From Actinomycetes bacterium (lineage in GTDB: Bacteria; Actinomycetota; Acidimicrobiia; Acidimicrobiales; CADCSY01), in the NCBI GenBank assembly GCA_025464025.1, contig JAODBP010000113.1:1-47980 (forward strand): DNA of 47,980 bases, written 5' to 3'. Below, piece by piece: positions 31,090 through 39,688 of the stretch. Numbering within the stretch: the first letter of the stretch is position 1; each line of letters starts with the position of its first letter. Under the pieces are notes generated by a model. The model searched no databases, had not been told where the DNA came from, and was given only the letters and a program-made list of their open reading frames with translations. The translations under genes and the position numbers were made by a program.

Positions 31090-32805
31090 GTGGCTGCGGC
31101 CCGGCGACGGCTCGCCGGCCGGTCCCGCCCGGTCCCCCGCACCCGGCTGGCCCGCATGGTCCGCCAGGCCGGCGTCGCCATCGCCATCGGTGGCCTGGCC
31201 ACCGTGGGCGTGGCCGAGCTGTCGCCCCCGGCACCGGCCCAGGCCCTGAACCTCCCGGCGCTGCCGCCGCTCCGGCTCCCGGCCCGCCAGCCCGGCTACC
31301 AGCTCGCCACCGATCGGGGCGACGTGGTCGCGTTCGGCGCCGCCGCCCGCGGCACGGCGCCCACCACCCAGCTCAACCAGCCCGTCGTCGCCGTGGTGCG
31401 GACCCGCACCGGAGCCGGCGCGTGGACGGCGACGGCCGACGGCGGCGTCCTCACCTCGGGCGACGCCAAGTTCCTCGGCTCCCTCGGCGGCCACCACCTG
31501 AACCAGCCGATCGTCGGCATCGCCGCCACCGCCACCGGCGAGGGCTACTGGCTCGCCTCGGCCGACGGCGGCGTGTTCGCCTTCGGCGACGCCGGCTACC
31601 ACGGCTCGCTCGTCGGGCACCGCCTCAACGCCCCGGTGGTCGAGCTGGTCCCGACCCCGAGCGGCGAGGGCTACTGGCTGGCCTCCGCCGACGGCGGCGT
31701 CTTCACCTTCGGCGACGCCACCTACCGGGGCAGCGTCACCCGCCCGGTGCAGGGTCACGTCACCTCCATGGCGGCGACGCCATCGGGCAAGGGCTACTGG
31801 CTGGCCGGCAGCGATGGCGGGGTGTTCGCCTACGGCGACGCCACCTACCTCGGCCGCCCCACCACCGGCGCCCTCCAGGGCTCGGTCGTCGGCATCGCCA
31901 GCTCGCGGACCGGTGACGGCTACTGGTTGGCCTCCTCGGACGGCGGGGTCTTCACCTACGGCGACGCCCCGTTCCTCGGCTCGACCGGCGGCCACCGGGC
32001 GGGCCGGGTCGTCGGCATCACCGCCGGCGCCAGCCGCGTGCGCCAGGTCGCCCCGGCCGAGGTCCAGGTCCAGGCGGCCGAGGCCGCCCCTGCCGAGGTC
32101 GCCCCGGTGGCACCCCCGGCCGCGCTCACCAACTCGTACGGCAACGACATCTCCTGGCCCCAGTGCGACGGCCCGGTGCCGGCGAACAAGGGCTTCGGCA
32201 TCGTCGGCGTCACCGGCGGCCGCCCCTTCACCCGCAACCGGTGCCTCGGCGCCCAGTGGCAGTGGGCGACCAGCGGCGGCTCGGCCGGCTCGGTGTACGT
32301 CAACCTCGCCTCGCCGACGTACGGCGACGCCACCGCCCTCCACGGCCCGGCCGGCGACTGCAGCCCGGTCGACCTGCCGTGCCAGACCTACAACCACAGC
32401 GCCAGCAACGTCGAGGACGCCCTCGCCTACGCCCAGGCGTCCGGCGTCGACACGCCGATGGTCTGGCTCGACGTCGAGGTGCTGAACCGCTGGAGCGTGA
32501 ACGACGAGCTCAACGCCCTCACGGTGAAGGCGGCCGCCGAGACGCTCCAGAAGCACGGCATCCGGGCCGGCGTCTACTCGACGCCCTACATGTGGCGGGT
32601 CATCACAGGTGGCGCCCGCAACGGCCTCCCGGTCTGGGTCGCCGGCGCCCCGACCGACGCCGAGGCACCGTCGTGGTGCGGCAACCCGGCGAAGGACTTC
32701 ACCGGTGGCGGCGTGTGGCTGGTCCAGTCGCTGCCCATCGCCTTCGACGTCAACTACGCCTGCGCCCCGACGCTGACCGAGGCCACCGCGACCTTCCGCT
32801 TCTGA
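31090..32805 (+). CDS. Secreted repeat protein with C-terminal GH25-like/DUF1906-like domain
   Basis: A 571-residue exported protein. Start choice is uncertain: GTG 31090 is taken because codon third positions become GC-rich from there, GTG 31039 has an SD-like AGGAAA, and ATG 31156 gives the tidiest signal peptide. A-Q-A-L-N-L-P marks the likely cleavage region. Five 42-residue W-L/DGG repeats span 31378-32004 (G-E-G-Y-W-L-A-S-A-D-G-G-V-F). The C-terminal 225 residues start N-S-Y-G-N-D-I-S-W-P-Q-C and contain M-V-W-L-D-V-E and G-I-R-A-G-V-Y-S-T, a TIM-barrel wall hydrolase pattern (GH25/DUF1906-like). It likely acts on cell-wall glycan. Confidence 0.75.
   Translation: MAAARRRLAGRSRPVPRTRLARMVRQAGVAIAIGGLATVGVAELSPPAPAQALNLPALPPLRLPARQPGYQLATDRGDVVAFGAAARGTAPTTQLNQPVVAVVRTRTGAGAWTATADGGVLTSGDAKFLGSLGGHHLNQPIVGIAATATGEGYWLASADGGVFAFGDAGYHGSLVGHRLNAPVVELVPTPSGEGYWLASADGGVFTFGDATYRGSVTRPVQGHVTSMAATPSGKGYWLAGSDGGVFAYGDATYLGRPTTGALQGSVVGIASSRTGDGYWLASSDGGVFTYGDAPFLGSTGGHRAGRVVGITAGASRVRQVAPAEVQVQAAEAAPAEVAPVAPPAALTNSYGNDISWPQCDGPVPANKGFGIVGVTGGRPFTRNRCLGAQWQWATSGGSAGSVYVNLASPTYGDATALHGPAGDCSPVDLPCQTYNHSASNVEDALAYAQASGVDTPMVWLDVEVLNRWSVNDELNALTVKAAAETLQKHGIRAGVYSTPYMWRVITGGARNGLPVWVAGAPTDAEAPSWCGNPAKDFTGGGVWLVQSLPIAFDVNYACAPTLTEATATFRF
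31378..32004 (+). repeat. Five tandem ~42-residue W-L/DGG repeats (secreted protein)
   Basis: Units start at 31378, 31504, 31630, 31753 and 31879, a 126-base period with one shortened unit. Each carries G-Y-W-L-A, D-G-G-V-F and G-D-A. The same repeat family occurs in the M23 peptidase at 24775-25275. Confidence 0.8.
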
Positions 32806-32818
32806 CACGATCGCCGCC

Positions 32819-33355
32819 ATGCGCGGCGACGAGTACCAGGCCCGGTTCGACGCCCTGGCCGCGGCCGGCACCGACGTCCACGGCGAGGCGACGCTCGTGC
32901 GCTCCTACGACCCGCGTCGCGTCCTCGACGCCGGCTGCGGCACCGGCCGCGTCGCCATCGAGCTGGCCCGCCACGACATCGAGGTGGTCGGCGTCGACGT
33001 CGACCCGGTGATGCTCGACACCGCTCGCGCCCGGGCCCCCGAGCTCGACTGGCGCCTCGGCGACCTGGCCACGGCCGACCTCGGCACCGGCTACGACGTC
33101 GTCGTCCTCGCCGGCGACGTCCTCGTCTTCACGCCACCGGGCACGGAAGGCGCCGTGCTCGCCAACGCGGCCGACGCCGGCCACCGGGTGATCGCCGGCT
33201 TCTCGCTCCGCCCCGGAGGCTATGACCTGGCCGGGCTCGACGCCGACGCCGCCGCCGCCGGGCTCACCCTCGAAGACCGGTGGGCCACCTGGGACCGCCA
33301 GCCCTACGCCGGTGGCGACTACGCCGTCTCCGTCTTCACCCGTTCAGGCCACTAG
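32819..33355 (+). CDS. Class I SAM-dependent methyltransferase
   Basis: A 178-residue small methyltransferase. V-L-D-A-G-C-G-T-G-R is SAM motif I, V-D-V-D-P-V-M-L marks the acidic ribose contact, and Y-D-V-V-V-L-A-G-D-V-L-V-F is motif IV. The N-terminal 35 residues are a helical cap. CACGAT lies 7 bases before the ATG and there is no SD. The stop overlaps the end of the convergent DUF3039 gene by four bases. The substrate is unknown; small-molecule methylation is likely. Confidence 0.85.
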   Translation: MRGDEYQARFDALAAAGTDVHGEATLVRSYDPRRVLDAGCGTGRVAIELARHDIEVVGVDVDPVMLDTARARAPELDWRLGDLATADLGTGYDVVVLAGDVLVFTPPGTEGAVLANAADAGHRVIAGFSLRPGGYDLAGLDADAAAAGLTLEDRWATWDRQPYAGGDYAVSVFTRSGH

Positions 33356-33651
33356 GAGCGCGGCATGCCGTTCGGGTCGAACTTGATCCGATCGGCGATC
33401 TCCTTGCACCGGTGGCACAGCGGGAACTGCTGCGGGTCCTGCTGCGGGACCCACGTCCACCCGCACAGCGCCGTCACCGGCGTGCCGTTGATCCGGGCCT
33501 CCATCACCTTCACCGCGCCCGACCGGACCGCCTTGCCGTCGGGCCCGTTGTCGGGCGGGACGATGTGGGCGAGCTTGCCCGGCTCGGTCTCGTCGTCGGT
33601 GTTGACCTCGGTGCTGCGGTCGACCGTGGTCACCAGATCCGTCATCGTCAC
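33352..33651 (-). CDS. DUF3039 zinc-binding actinobacterial protein
   Basis: A 99-residue protein. H-I-V with His29, A-L-C-G-W (Cys63) and C-H-R-C (Cys79 and Cys82) give a CCCH-type zinc site, and the Q-D-P-Q-Q-F-P-L-C-H-R-C-K-E end is the hallmark of DUF3039, found almost only in Actinomycetota. I start at GTG 33651 because CAGAAT lies 6 bases before it; ATG 33645 is equally possible. The function of the family is unknown, but a small metal-binding role is likely. Confidence 0.8.
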   Translation of the reverse strand: MTMTDLVTTVDRSTEVNTDDETEPGKLAHIVPPDNGPDGKAVRSGAVKVMEARINGTPVTALCGWTWVPQQDPQQFPLCHRCKEIADRIKFDPNGMPRS

Positions 33652-33665
33652 GGACCCATTCTGGC

Positions 33666-35186
33666 TCAGCGCAGGCCGAGGGCCTCCTGCACGGCCCGGT
33701 CGGCGGCGCCGGTCACCGCGCCCGAGCCGCCCAGGATGGTCGGCTGCTTCACCGCGCCGGCGTTGGCGGTGAGGAACGACCGCGACGCCGCGTCGGCCCC
33801 GGACCCGGAGCCGTCGACGAGGAGGGCCAGCCCGCCGAGGTGCGAGGCCAGCGGCCCACTGGCCAGCACGTCGGCGTACGACGTGCCCGTGCCGAGCAGG
33901 ACCGAGGCCGGCGTGCGACCGCCGAGCTGGAGCGAACGCTCGACGACGGCGACCGACGTGGCGTAGCGGTCGGCGCCCGACAGCCGCTCGACCGAGCACC
34001 CAGCCCCGCCGGCGCACCGCCCGGAGGTCCGGGCGAAGTCCTCGACCTTCTGGCTCACGACCGACGTGCCGCCCACGACGACGATGGTCTTCACCCCGAG
34101 CGCCCGCCACGCGTCGACCGTCCGCTGCGGGATCGTGGTGGCTCCGGTCAGGAGGACCGGCCACCCCCGCCCGGCGGCGATGGCGGTGGCCGACACGCCG
34201 TCGGCGAACCGAGCATCGTTCACCAGCACGGCCACGCCCCCGGCGCCGCCCACCGCCTTGGCCACGTCGACGGCCGACGTCGTGGCGTCGTCGGCCACGC
34301 CCAGCCGCACGACCGTGCGGCCCGGGCCGGCGGCGGCATCGGCCACCGCCGCCGGGACGGACCCGACCACGGTCACCCGGGTGGCGTGGAGCCGGTCGAG
34401 CTCAGCGGCCACGGCCGCGGGCAGGGTCGAGCCGGTGGAGAGCAGCAGCGGCCCGTTCCGCGCCGCGGCCAGCACCGACGCCGGCAGGGCCTCGGCGTAG
34501 CGGTCGCCCTCGGCCAGGACCACGTCGGCGGCCCCCGACGGCCAACCCGACTGCGAGACGGCGACCGCCGTGGCGATCCGGTCGGCCCCGGCCAACCTCG
34601 GGATGGGCGACGGCGTCGCGCCCTTCGGCTCGGTGACGTGGGTCGCCTCCTGCAGCGCGGTGTAGGCGTTGACGGTGATCCCGGTCGGGTCCTTCAGCTC
34701 GAAGTGGAGGTGGGCCCCGGCCTCCTCGGCGTTGCCGCTGTCGCCCAGGTAGCCGACGAGCTGCCCGGCCTCGACCAGCGCGCCCTTCTCGATCCCCGGC
34801 CCGAACGTGTCCGACCGAGCCGCCTTGCCGTCGTCGGTGCCGGGCGTGTCGTTGTTCAGGTGGATGTAGGTGTAGACCCACCCGTCCGTCCCGGTGATCT
34901 CGAGCAGGTTGCCGGAGATCTCGGTCTGCTGGAGGTAGGTGACCGTGCCGCCGGCGGCGGCCACCAGCTCCTGCATCTTCGTGCCCATGAGGTCCTGCCC
35001 GGCGTGGGGGTGCCCGCTGCGGGGCTGGCCGAACGTGTCGGTGTAGGACACGGAGCCGATCACCGGGAACGTCATCGGGTGGTGGGGCCCGTGGTCGACC
35101 GGGGTCTGGGCCGCCGACGGGAGCACGCCCGCGACGAGGGCGGCGAGGGGCAGGACCACGAGGAGCAGGAGGGAGCGACGGCGCAC
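33666..35186 (-). CDS. Secreted M23 peptidase-like protein with cell-wall-binding repeats (CW_binding_2)
   Basis: A 506-residue exported protein starting at GTG 35186 with AAAGGGG upstream. The signal peptide M-R-R-R-S-L-L-L-L-V-V-L-P ends in S-A-A-Q-T. Residues 38-190 form an M23-like domain (H61-A-G-Q-D65, later A-H-L-H-F-E). Residues 195-505 are three cell-wall-binding type 2 repeats, each with R-x-x-G-A-D-R-x-x-T-A-V-A-like starts, which bind teichoic acid or wall polymer in other Gram-positive bacteria. It should be a wall-anchored endopeptidase. TACGAT at 35218-35223 on the - strand is its probable -10. Confidence 0.85.
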   Translation of the reverse strand: MRRRSLLLLVVLPLAALVAGVLPSAAQTPVDHGPHHPMTFPVIGSVSYTDTFGQPRSGHPHAGQDLMGTKMQELVAAAGGTVTYLQQTEISGNLLEITGTDGWVYTYIHLNNDTPGTDDGKAARSDTFGPGIEKGALVEAGQLVGYLGDSGNAEEAGAHLHFELKDPTGITVNAYTALQEATHVTEPKGATPSPIPRLAGADRIATAVAVSQSGWPSGAADVVLAEGDRYAEALPASVLAAARNGPLLLSTGSTLPAAVAAELDRLHATRVTVVGSVPAAVADAAAGPGRTVVRLGVADDATTSAVDVAKAVGGAGGVAVLVNDARFADGVSATAIAAGRGWPVLLTGATTIPQRTVDAWRALGVKTIVVVGGTSVVSQKVEDFARTSGRCAGGAGCSVERLSGADRYATSVAVVERSLQLGGRTPASVLLGTGTSYADVLASGPLASHLGGLALLVDGSGSGADAASRSFLTANAGAVKQPTILGGSGAVTGAADRAVQEALGLR

Positions 35187-35217
35187 CGGGGCGACCCCTT
35201 TCGTCCGCGTCGAGGCG

Positions 35218-35223
35218 ATCGTA
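35218..35223 (-). promoter_or_regulatory. Putative -10 element (M23/CW_binding_2 gene)
   Basis: TACGAT on the - strand gives a leader of about 25 bases that includes the AAAGGGG SD. This gene thus has a leader and SD rather than a leaderless start. Confidence 0.4.
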
Positions 35224-35318
35224 CCGAGCCAGCCCCGGCCGATCGGTGCATCCCGATCGCAGGACCATGACAGTCATGGCCCGTTCGGGCCAGGGTGGAA
35301 ATGAGTCATCCGTGTCAG

Positions 35319-35347
35319 TTACGACAACGTCAGTCCGTGGTCATACT
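35319..35347 (+). promoter_or_regulatory. Putative sigma-70-type promoter of the WxL-like operon
   Basis: TTACGA (35319-35324), a 17-base spacer and CATACT (35342-35347) match -35/-10 spacing. The mRNA leader would be about 50 bases and includes the CRP-like palindrome at 35368-35381 and the SD GGGAGGG before ATG 35403. Confidence 0.4.
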
Positions 35348-35367
35348 CCTGCATACCAAGCAACCCC

Positions 35368-35381
35368 GTGACGGCGGTCAC
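35368..35381. promoter_or_regulatory. CRP/GlxR-like palindrome upstream of the WxL-like operon
   Basis: GTGACGGCGGTCAC reads GTGA-N6-TCAC, the half-site spacing of the CRP/GlxR consensus TGTGA-N6-TCACA. A matching site lies before the S1 protease gene (44963-44978). Confidence 0.4.
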
Positions 35382-35402
35382 AGGACGGGAGGGTACGCGA
35401 CC

Positions 35403-35948
35403 ATGAGGATCTCGCTCCGCACCAAGCTCGTGGCATCGGCGCTCGGAGGCCTGGCGCTGACCGCGCTGGCCACGGGCCCGGCGCTCGCCGCTGGCGACAC
35501 GACCACGACCTTCACCCTCACCGGTGCCGGCCTCGGGGTCAGCGTCCCGGCCACGGCGAACCTCTCGGCGTCGACCAACATCGGCGTCACCAGCCTGTCG
35601 AGCCAGCTCGGCGCCATCCAGGTGGCCGACAACCGGGGCTCCCTCCTGGCGGCATGGACGGCCACCGTCAGCTCGACCGACTTCACCACCGGCGCCGCCG
35701 GCGCCCACGAGAAGGTCACCAAGGGCAACGTCAGCTACAGCTCCGGCCTGGCCACCGCCAGCACCGGGCTCGGCGTCGATGTGCCGAGCCTGGCCCCGAT
35801 GAGCCTGTCGAGCTCGCAGACGGCCTTCGCCCACACGGGCGTCATCGGTTCGCAGAGCACGACCTGGAACCCGACCGTGGCCGTCACCGTGCCGGCCGAC
35901 GCCGTCGCCGGCACCTACACCGGCACCATCACCCACTCGGTCGCCTGA
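35403..35948 (+). CDS. Secreted WxL-like surface protein (copy 1)
   Basis: A 181-residue exported protein. The signal peptide M-R-I-S-L-R-T-K-L-V-A-S-A-L-G ends at A-L-A-A-G; a strong SD lies before the ATG. The mature part is Ala/Thr/Ser-rich and beta-patterned. W-T-A-T-V-S-S-T-D-F is followed near the C-terminus by T-W-N-P-T-V-A-V and Y-T-G-T-I-T-H-S-V-A, which resembles the W-x-L ... W-x-L surface domain of Firmicutes (where the end would read L-T-W-x-L). It is homologous to the next gene, and the last 27 bases of the two genes are identical. It likely binds the wall non-covalently. Confidence 0.55.
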   Translation: MRISLRTKLVASALGGLALTALATGPALAAGDTTTTFTLTGAGLGVSVPATANLSASTNIGVTSLSSQLGAIQVADNRGSLLAAWTATVSSTDFTTGAAGAHEKVTKGNVSYSSGLATASTGLGVDVPSLAPMSLSSSQTAFAHTGVIGSQSTTWNPTVAVTVPADAVAGTYTGTITHSVA

Positions 35949-35982
35949 CGCCGAGCTGTCCGGCCGTCGATACTGGGAGCCG

Positions 35983-36687
35983 ATGGTCGCTCGCACCGCC
36001 GTGAGGCTGCTCGTGGTCGCCGGGACGCTCGTCCCGGCGACCGTCGCGTCCGGGGGTGCAGCCTGGGCCCAGCTGCCCACGACGACCACCACGGTCACCT
36101 TGCCGACCAGCTCGACGACGACCACGGCCGCGCCGGGATCGACCACCACGACGGTGGCTCCGGACCCGACGACCACGACCACCACCACCGACCCGGGCGG
36201 CACGTCCACATCGACGACGACGACGGCCCCAGGTGGCACGGCGACGCCGACCGGTGGGCTCTCGATCAGCGTGCCGGCTGCCGCCGACCTCTCGGCCGGC
36301 ACGCCCGTGAACGCCGGGGCCGTCACCGCCCAGCTCGGACCGGTGACGGTCACCGACGGCCGGACCGGCCTCGTCGCCGGGTGGACGGCGTCGGTCACCG
36401 GGAGCGACTTCACGACCGGCGGGGCCAGTCCGGCCGAGACGATCCCGGCGGCGAACGTCGCGTACTGGTCGGGCCCGGCCACGGCATCGTCCGGGACGGC
36501 GATGTTCGTGCCTGGCCAGCCCGACGCCCAGCACGCCCAGTCCCTGGGCGGCGCGTGCACGGCCTTCTCCGCCGTCACCAGCTCGGGCGGGACGTCGGCG
36601 ACCTGGAACCCCGGCCTCGTCGTGACCCTGCCCCCGACCGCGGTCACCGGGCAGTACCACGGCACCATCACCCACTCGGTCGCCTGA
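35983..36687 (+). CDS. Secreted WxL-like surface protein with Thr-rich linker (copy 2)
   Basis: A 234-residue paralogue of the previous gene. The signal peptide ends at A-W-A-Q. Residues 31-90 are a Thr/Ser/Pro-rich low-complexity linker, which is typical of wall-spanning or O-glycosylated stalks. The C-terminal 140 residues align with copy 1: L-S-I-S-V-P-A-A-A-D-L-S, G-W-T-A-S-V-T-G-S-D-F-T-T-G, T-W-N-P-G-L-V-V and the identical end G-T-I-T-H-S-V-A. TACTGG lies 6 bases before the ATG. It probably projects the same module further from the cell. Confidence 0.55.
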   Translation: MVARTAVRLLVVAGTLVPATVASGGAAWAQLPTTTTTVTLPTSSTTTTAAPGSTTTTVAPDPTTTTTTTDPGGTSTSTTTTAPGGTATPTGGLSISVPAAADLSAGTPVNAGAVTAQLGPVTVTDGRTGLVAGWTASVTGSDFTTGGASPAETIPAANVAYWSGPATASSGTAMFVPGQPDAQHAQSLGGACTAFSAVTSSGGTSATWNPGLVVTLPPTAVTGQYHGTITHSVA

Positions 36688-36703
36688 GATCGGACTGCCC
36701 ACG

Positions 36704-37696
36704 ATGCGCCGCCTCACCATCGCCGTCGTCGCCGCCGCCCTGGTGCTGCTCGGCCCCGTCCCGGCCGGGGCCCAGGCCGGCCCCGGCCTGTCGATCCGGC
36801 TCGTCGATGCCCCGGCCGACCGGCGCGACGACCCCAGAGCGCGCATCTACATCGTCGACCACCTGAAGCAGGGCGACCGGATCGAGCGCCACATCGAGCT
36901 GGGCAACGGCACCGACCAGCCCCTCACCGTGTCGGTCTACGCCGCGGCGGCGAAGGTCGCGGACGGCCAGTTCCGCTTCGGCGACGGGCACGCCGCCAAC
37001 GACCTCACCCGCTGGACACGCGTCGAGCCGGCCCGCGTGGTCGTCGCCCCACACGGCACCGCAGTCGCGGCGGTGACGATCACGGTGCCGGCCGATGCCA
37101 CCGATGGCGAGCGCTACGGCGTGGTCTGGGCCGAGCTCCCGCCGAGCGGCGGCACGGCGGCCGTCGTCAACCGGGTCGGCGTGCGGATGTACCTCTCGGT
37201 CGGCGAAGGCAAGGAGCCGACGACCGACTTCCGCATCGACGCCCTCACCGCCGCGCGCGACGGCCAGGGCCGGCCGCTCGTCCGCACCACCGTGACCAAC
37301 ACCGGTGGACGGGCCATCGACCTCTCGGGCGAGCTCCAGCTCCGTCACGGTCCCGGCTCGCTGTCGGCCGGACCGTTCGACGTCGAGCTCGGCACCACGC
37401 TGGCACCCGGCGACGCGGCGCCCGCGGTCATCCACCTGGCCAAGGACCTGCCGGCCGGTCCGTGGGACGCCACCGTCACCGTTCGAGCCGGCGAGCTGGT
37501 GAAGCAGGCTCGCGCCACCATCACCTTCCCCACCGGGGCCGGCTCGGCGTCCAAGCCGGTCGTGGCCGAGTCGGTGCAGCACCAGCGCCGGGTGCTCATC
37601 CCGATCGCCGTCGCCCTGGCCGCCGCCGTGCTCGCCGCCCTCGGGACCTACGCCCTCCGCCTCCGTCGCCGCCGCCGCTCGCTGGTGGCGGTGTAG
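36704..37696 (+). CDS. DUF916/WxL-interacting-protein-like membrane-anchored protein
   Basis: A 330-residue protein with a signal peptide (M-R-R-L-T-I-A-V-V-A-A-A-L-V-L-L-G-P) and a C-terminal membrane helix near 290-315 followed by R-L-R-R-R-R-R, a stop-transfer tail. The ectodomain has an Ig-like half with I-E-L-G-N-G-T-D-Q-P-L-T-V-S-V-Y and I-T-V-P-A-D-A-T-D-G-E-R-Y-G-V-V, closely resembling DUF916 (WxLIP), which pairs with WxL proteins in Firmicutes. It follows the two WxL-like genes after 16 bases. It likely anchors a surface complex to the membrane (inference). Confidence 0.6.
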   Translation: MRRLTIAVVAAALVLLGPVPAGAQAGPGLSIRLVDAPADRRDDPRARIYIVDHLKQGDRIERHIELGNGTDQPLTVSVYAAAAKVADGQFRFGDGHAANDLTRWTRVEPARVVVAPHGTAVAAVTITVPADATDGERYGVVWAELPPSGGTAAVVNRVGVRMYLSVGEGKEPTTDFRIDALTAARDGQGRPLVRTTVTNTGGRAIDLSGELQLRHGPGSLSAGPFDVELGTTLAPGDAAPAVIHLAKDLPAGPWDATVTVRAGELVKQARATITFPTGAGSASKPVVAESVQHQRRVLIPIAVALAAAVLAALGTYALRLRRRRRSLVAV

Positions 37697-37700
37697 GGAG

Positions 37701-39632
37701 CTACGCCGGACAGGCCCCGTGGGGGTCGTCGAAGCGGGGGTCGAGGGCCCACGTCCCGGCCCGCCACGCCGGATCGGGCGGGGCCAGCTCGTAGCGAGGC
37801 GTGAGGAACGCCAGGAGCCCTTCGCCGAAGCGAGCCGAGCCGGCTGGGCAGATGTGGGTGTTGTCGACCTTGCGCACCCGCTCCGGGCCGGCCGGACCGG
37901 GCAGGTACGAGGTGAACGTGCCCCCCGGCGCGATCCATGCATCGCTCTCGGTGAACCAGACGTTGGGGTTGCGGGCCGGGACGTCGCGGAACGCCCCCAG
38001 CGTGTCGCGGGACTCCACCACCCCGTCCCGGTCGGTGGCGACCGGCTCCCCCATGAACAGGATCCGGGCGCCCGTCGACTGGAGCACGGCGACGGCCTCG
38101 TCCAGGACGGCGTCGTAGGCGACCCGGCCGTGCTCGCGGTACCACGGGTCGTCCCACCCCCCCCACATGGCGATCACCAGGTCGGCGTCGGTATCCCGGA
38201 GCTGGCGGGCCCACTCGGTGCGCCAGTCGTAGTTGCGGAACAGGCCGAAGCCGGCCACGTCGTGGTTGGTGACCTCGGCCTCGCCCGTCGCCTCGATGGC
38301 CGCCTCGATCCCGGGGGCGGCGTCGAAGGCGACGCTGTCCCCCACCAGCAGGATCCGCAGCGGGTCGCTCGGGGTGGCGTCGCGGACCACCGGGATCACC
38401 GGCGCCGACGGCGCCGCCGTGGTGGTCGTCGTCGGGGCCGTCGCGATCAGCCGGGCCGGCGGAGGCGGCGGCACGGTCGTCAGCACGACCACGGCGGCGA
38501 CGGCCAGGGCCGCGGGCGGCAGGAGGGCCGGGCCCCGCCAGCCGGGCAGGGCACCCCGCCGGACCGGCTGCTCGACGACCACGTAGGAGATGCCGGCCAC
38601 CGAGAACGTCACGGCCAGGCGGAGGAGGAACAGCCCGAGCCCGGAGAGCTCGGTGCGCTCGGGCGTGAGCCAGAGGAAGACCGGCCAGTGGTAGAGGTAG
38701 ACGCCGTAGCTCACCTTGCCCAGCAGGCGCAGCGGGGCGGTGGAAGCCAGCGAGCGCACCGGTCCGGGCGCCACGGCGGCGGCGACCACGGCGGCCGTCC
38801 CCAGCCCGTACAGGGCGAAGCCACCGCGGTAGAGCCACGACGCCGACTGGTCGACGGTCACCCAGGCGACGACCGAGGCCAGCCCGGCGACGACGCCGAG
38901 GAACGCCACCCCGGGCCGCTCCCGGTCGGCCAGGTCGCTCCCCCGGCCCGCCACCCAGATGGCCAGGAGGGCCCCGAGGAGCAGCTCGGCGGCCCGGGTG
39001 TCGGTGCCGTAGTACACGCGCGACACGTCGGCGCGAAGGGCGATCGACGTGACCACCGAGCCCACCGTGAGCAGGCCGAGCACCCAGGCGAGGGCCGACC
39101 GACGGCCCTTGGCGGCCTTCAGCACACCGACGACGAGCAGCGGGAACACGACGTAGAACTGCTCCTCGATCGCCAGCGACCAGGCGTGGAGCAGCGGGCT
39201 CGGGGCGTCGAAGAGGTGGGCGTAGGACTGGCCGCTGAGCACGAACCGCCAGTTGGCGACGTAGCCCAGGGTGGCCAGGGCGTCGCCCCGGATGCCGTGG
39301 AGCTGGTCGGGGTCGGCAACGACGGCCGCGAAGAGGGCCACGACCAGGAGGGCGGCGAGCAGCGCGGGGGCGAGCCGCCGGAACCGCCGCTCCCAGAACC
39401 GGTGGAGCACGACGCCCCCCGTCCGGTCCCACTCGCCCAGCAGGAGCCCGGTGATCAGGAAGCCGGAGAGGGTGAAGAAGGTGGAGACGCCGAGGTACCC
39501 GCCCTTGGCCCAGGAGAAGCCGCCGTGGAAGAGCAGGACGGCGGCCACGGCCGCGCCGCGGACGCCGTCGAGGCCGGGGTGGTGGCGAGACGGGCGCGGC
39601 GCGACGGGCGCGACGGGAGACGGATCGAGCAC
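37701..39632 (-). CDS. Acyltransferase-3 / SGNH fusion (OafA-like O-acetyltransferase)
   Basis: A 643-residue fusion. The first 380 residues are an acyltransferase-3 membrane domain with L-D-G-V-R-G-A-A-V, L-F-H-G, G-V-S-T-F-F-T-L-S-G-F-L and R-R-F-R-R-L-A-P (about 10-11 helices). The last 240 residues are an extracellular SGNH domain with L-L-V-G-D-S-V (catalytic Ser) and D-N-T-H-I-C-P (Asp and His). In O-antigen and wall-polymer acetylases of this type the membrane part moves the acetyl group out and the SGNH part attaches it. The start is GTG 39632; TACCCT lies 15 bases upstream. The stop is four bases from the convergent WxLIP-like gene. Confidence 0.88.
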   Translation of the reverse strand: MLDPSPVAPVAPRPSRHHPGLDGVRGAAVAAVLLFHGGFSWAKGGYLGVSTFFTLSGFLITGLLLGEWDRTGGVVLHRFWERRFRRLAPALLAALLVVALFAAVVADPDQLHGIRGDALATLGYVANWRFVLSGQSYAHLFDAPSPLLHAWSLAIEEQFYVVFPLLVVGVLKAAKGRRSALAWVLGLLTVGSVVTSIALRADVSRVYYGTDTRAAELLLGALLAIWVAGRGSDLADRERPGVAFLGVVAGLASVVAWVTVDQSASWLYRGGFALYGLGTAAVVAAAVAPGPVRSLASTAPLRLLGKVSYGVYLYHWPVFLWLTPERTELSGLGLFLLRLAVTFSVAGISYVVVEQPVRRGALPGWRGPALLPPAALAVAAVVVLTTVPPPPPARLIATAPTTTTTAAPSAPVIPVVRDATPSDPLRILLVGDSVAFDAAPGIEAAIEATGEAEVTNHDVAGFGLFRNYDWRTEWARQLRDTDADLVIAMWGGWDDPWYREHGRVAYDAVLDEAVAVLQSTGARILFMGEPVATDRDGVVESRDTLGAFRDVPARNPNVWFTESDAWIAPGGTFTSYLPGPAGPERVRKVDNTHICPAGSARFGEGLLAFLTPRYELAPPDPAWRAGTWALDPRFDDPHGACPA

Positions 39633-39688
39633 GGTGCTGATGGTCCGAGGGTACGCGGGGCGACGGCCGTCAGCCGTTCACCTGCGAT

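Noticed and set aside
30938..35286. Shared 14-mer GTCATGGCCCGTTC before two secreted-protein genes (30938-30951 and 35273-35286)
   Set aside because: In a 48-kb GC-rich window a few matching 14-mers are expected by chance, so it is not evidence for a shared element.
35224..35402. c-di-AMP (ydaO-type) riboswitch before the WxL-like operon, suggested by small palindromes
   Set aside because: I could not find the conserved core sequences of the ydaO motif; only short inverted repeats are present.
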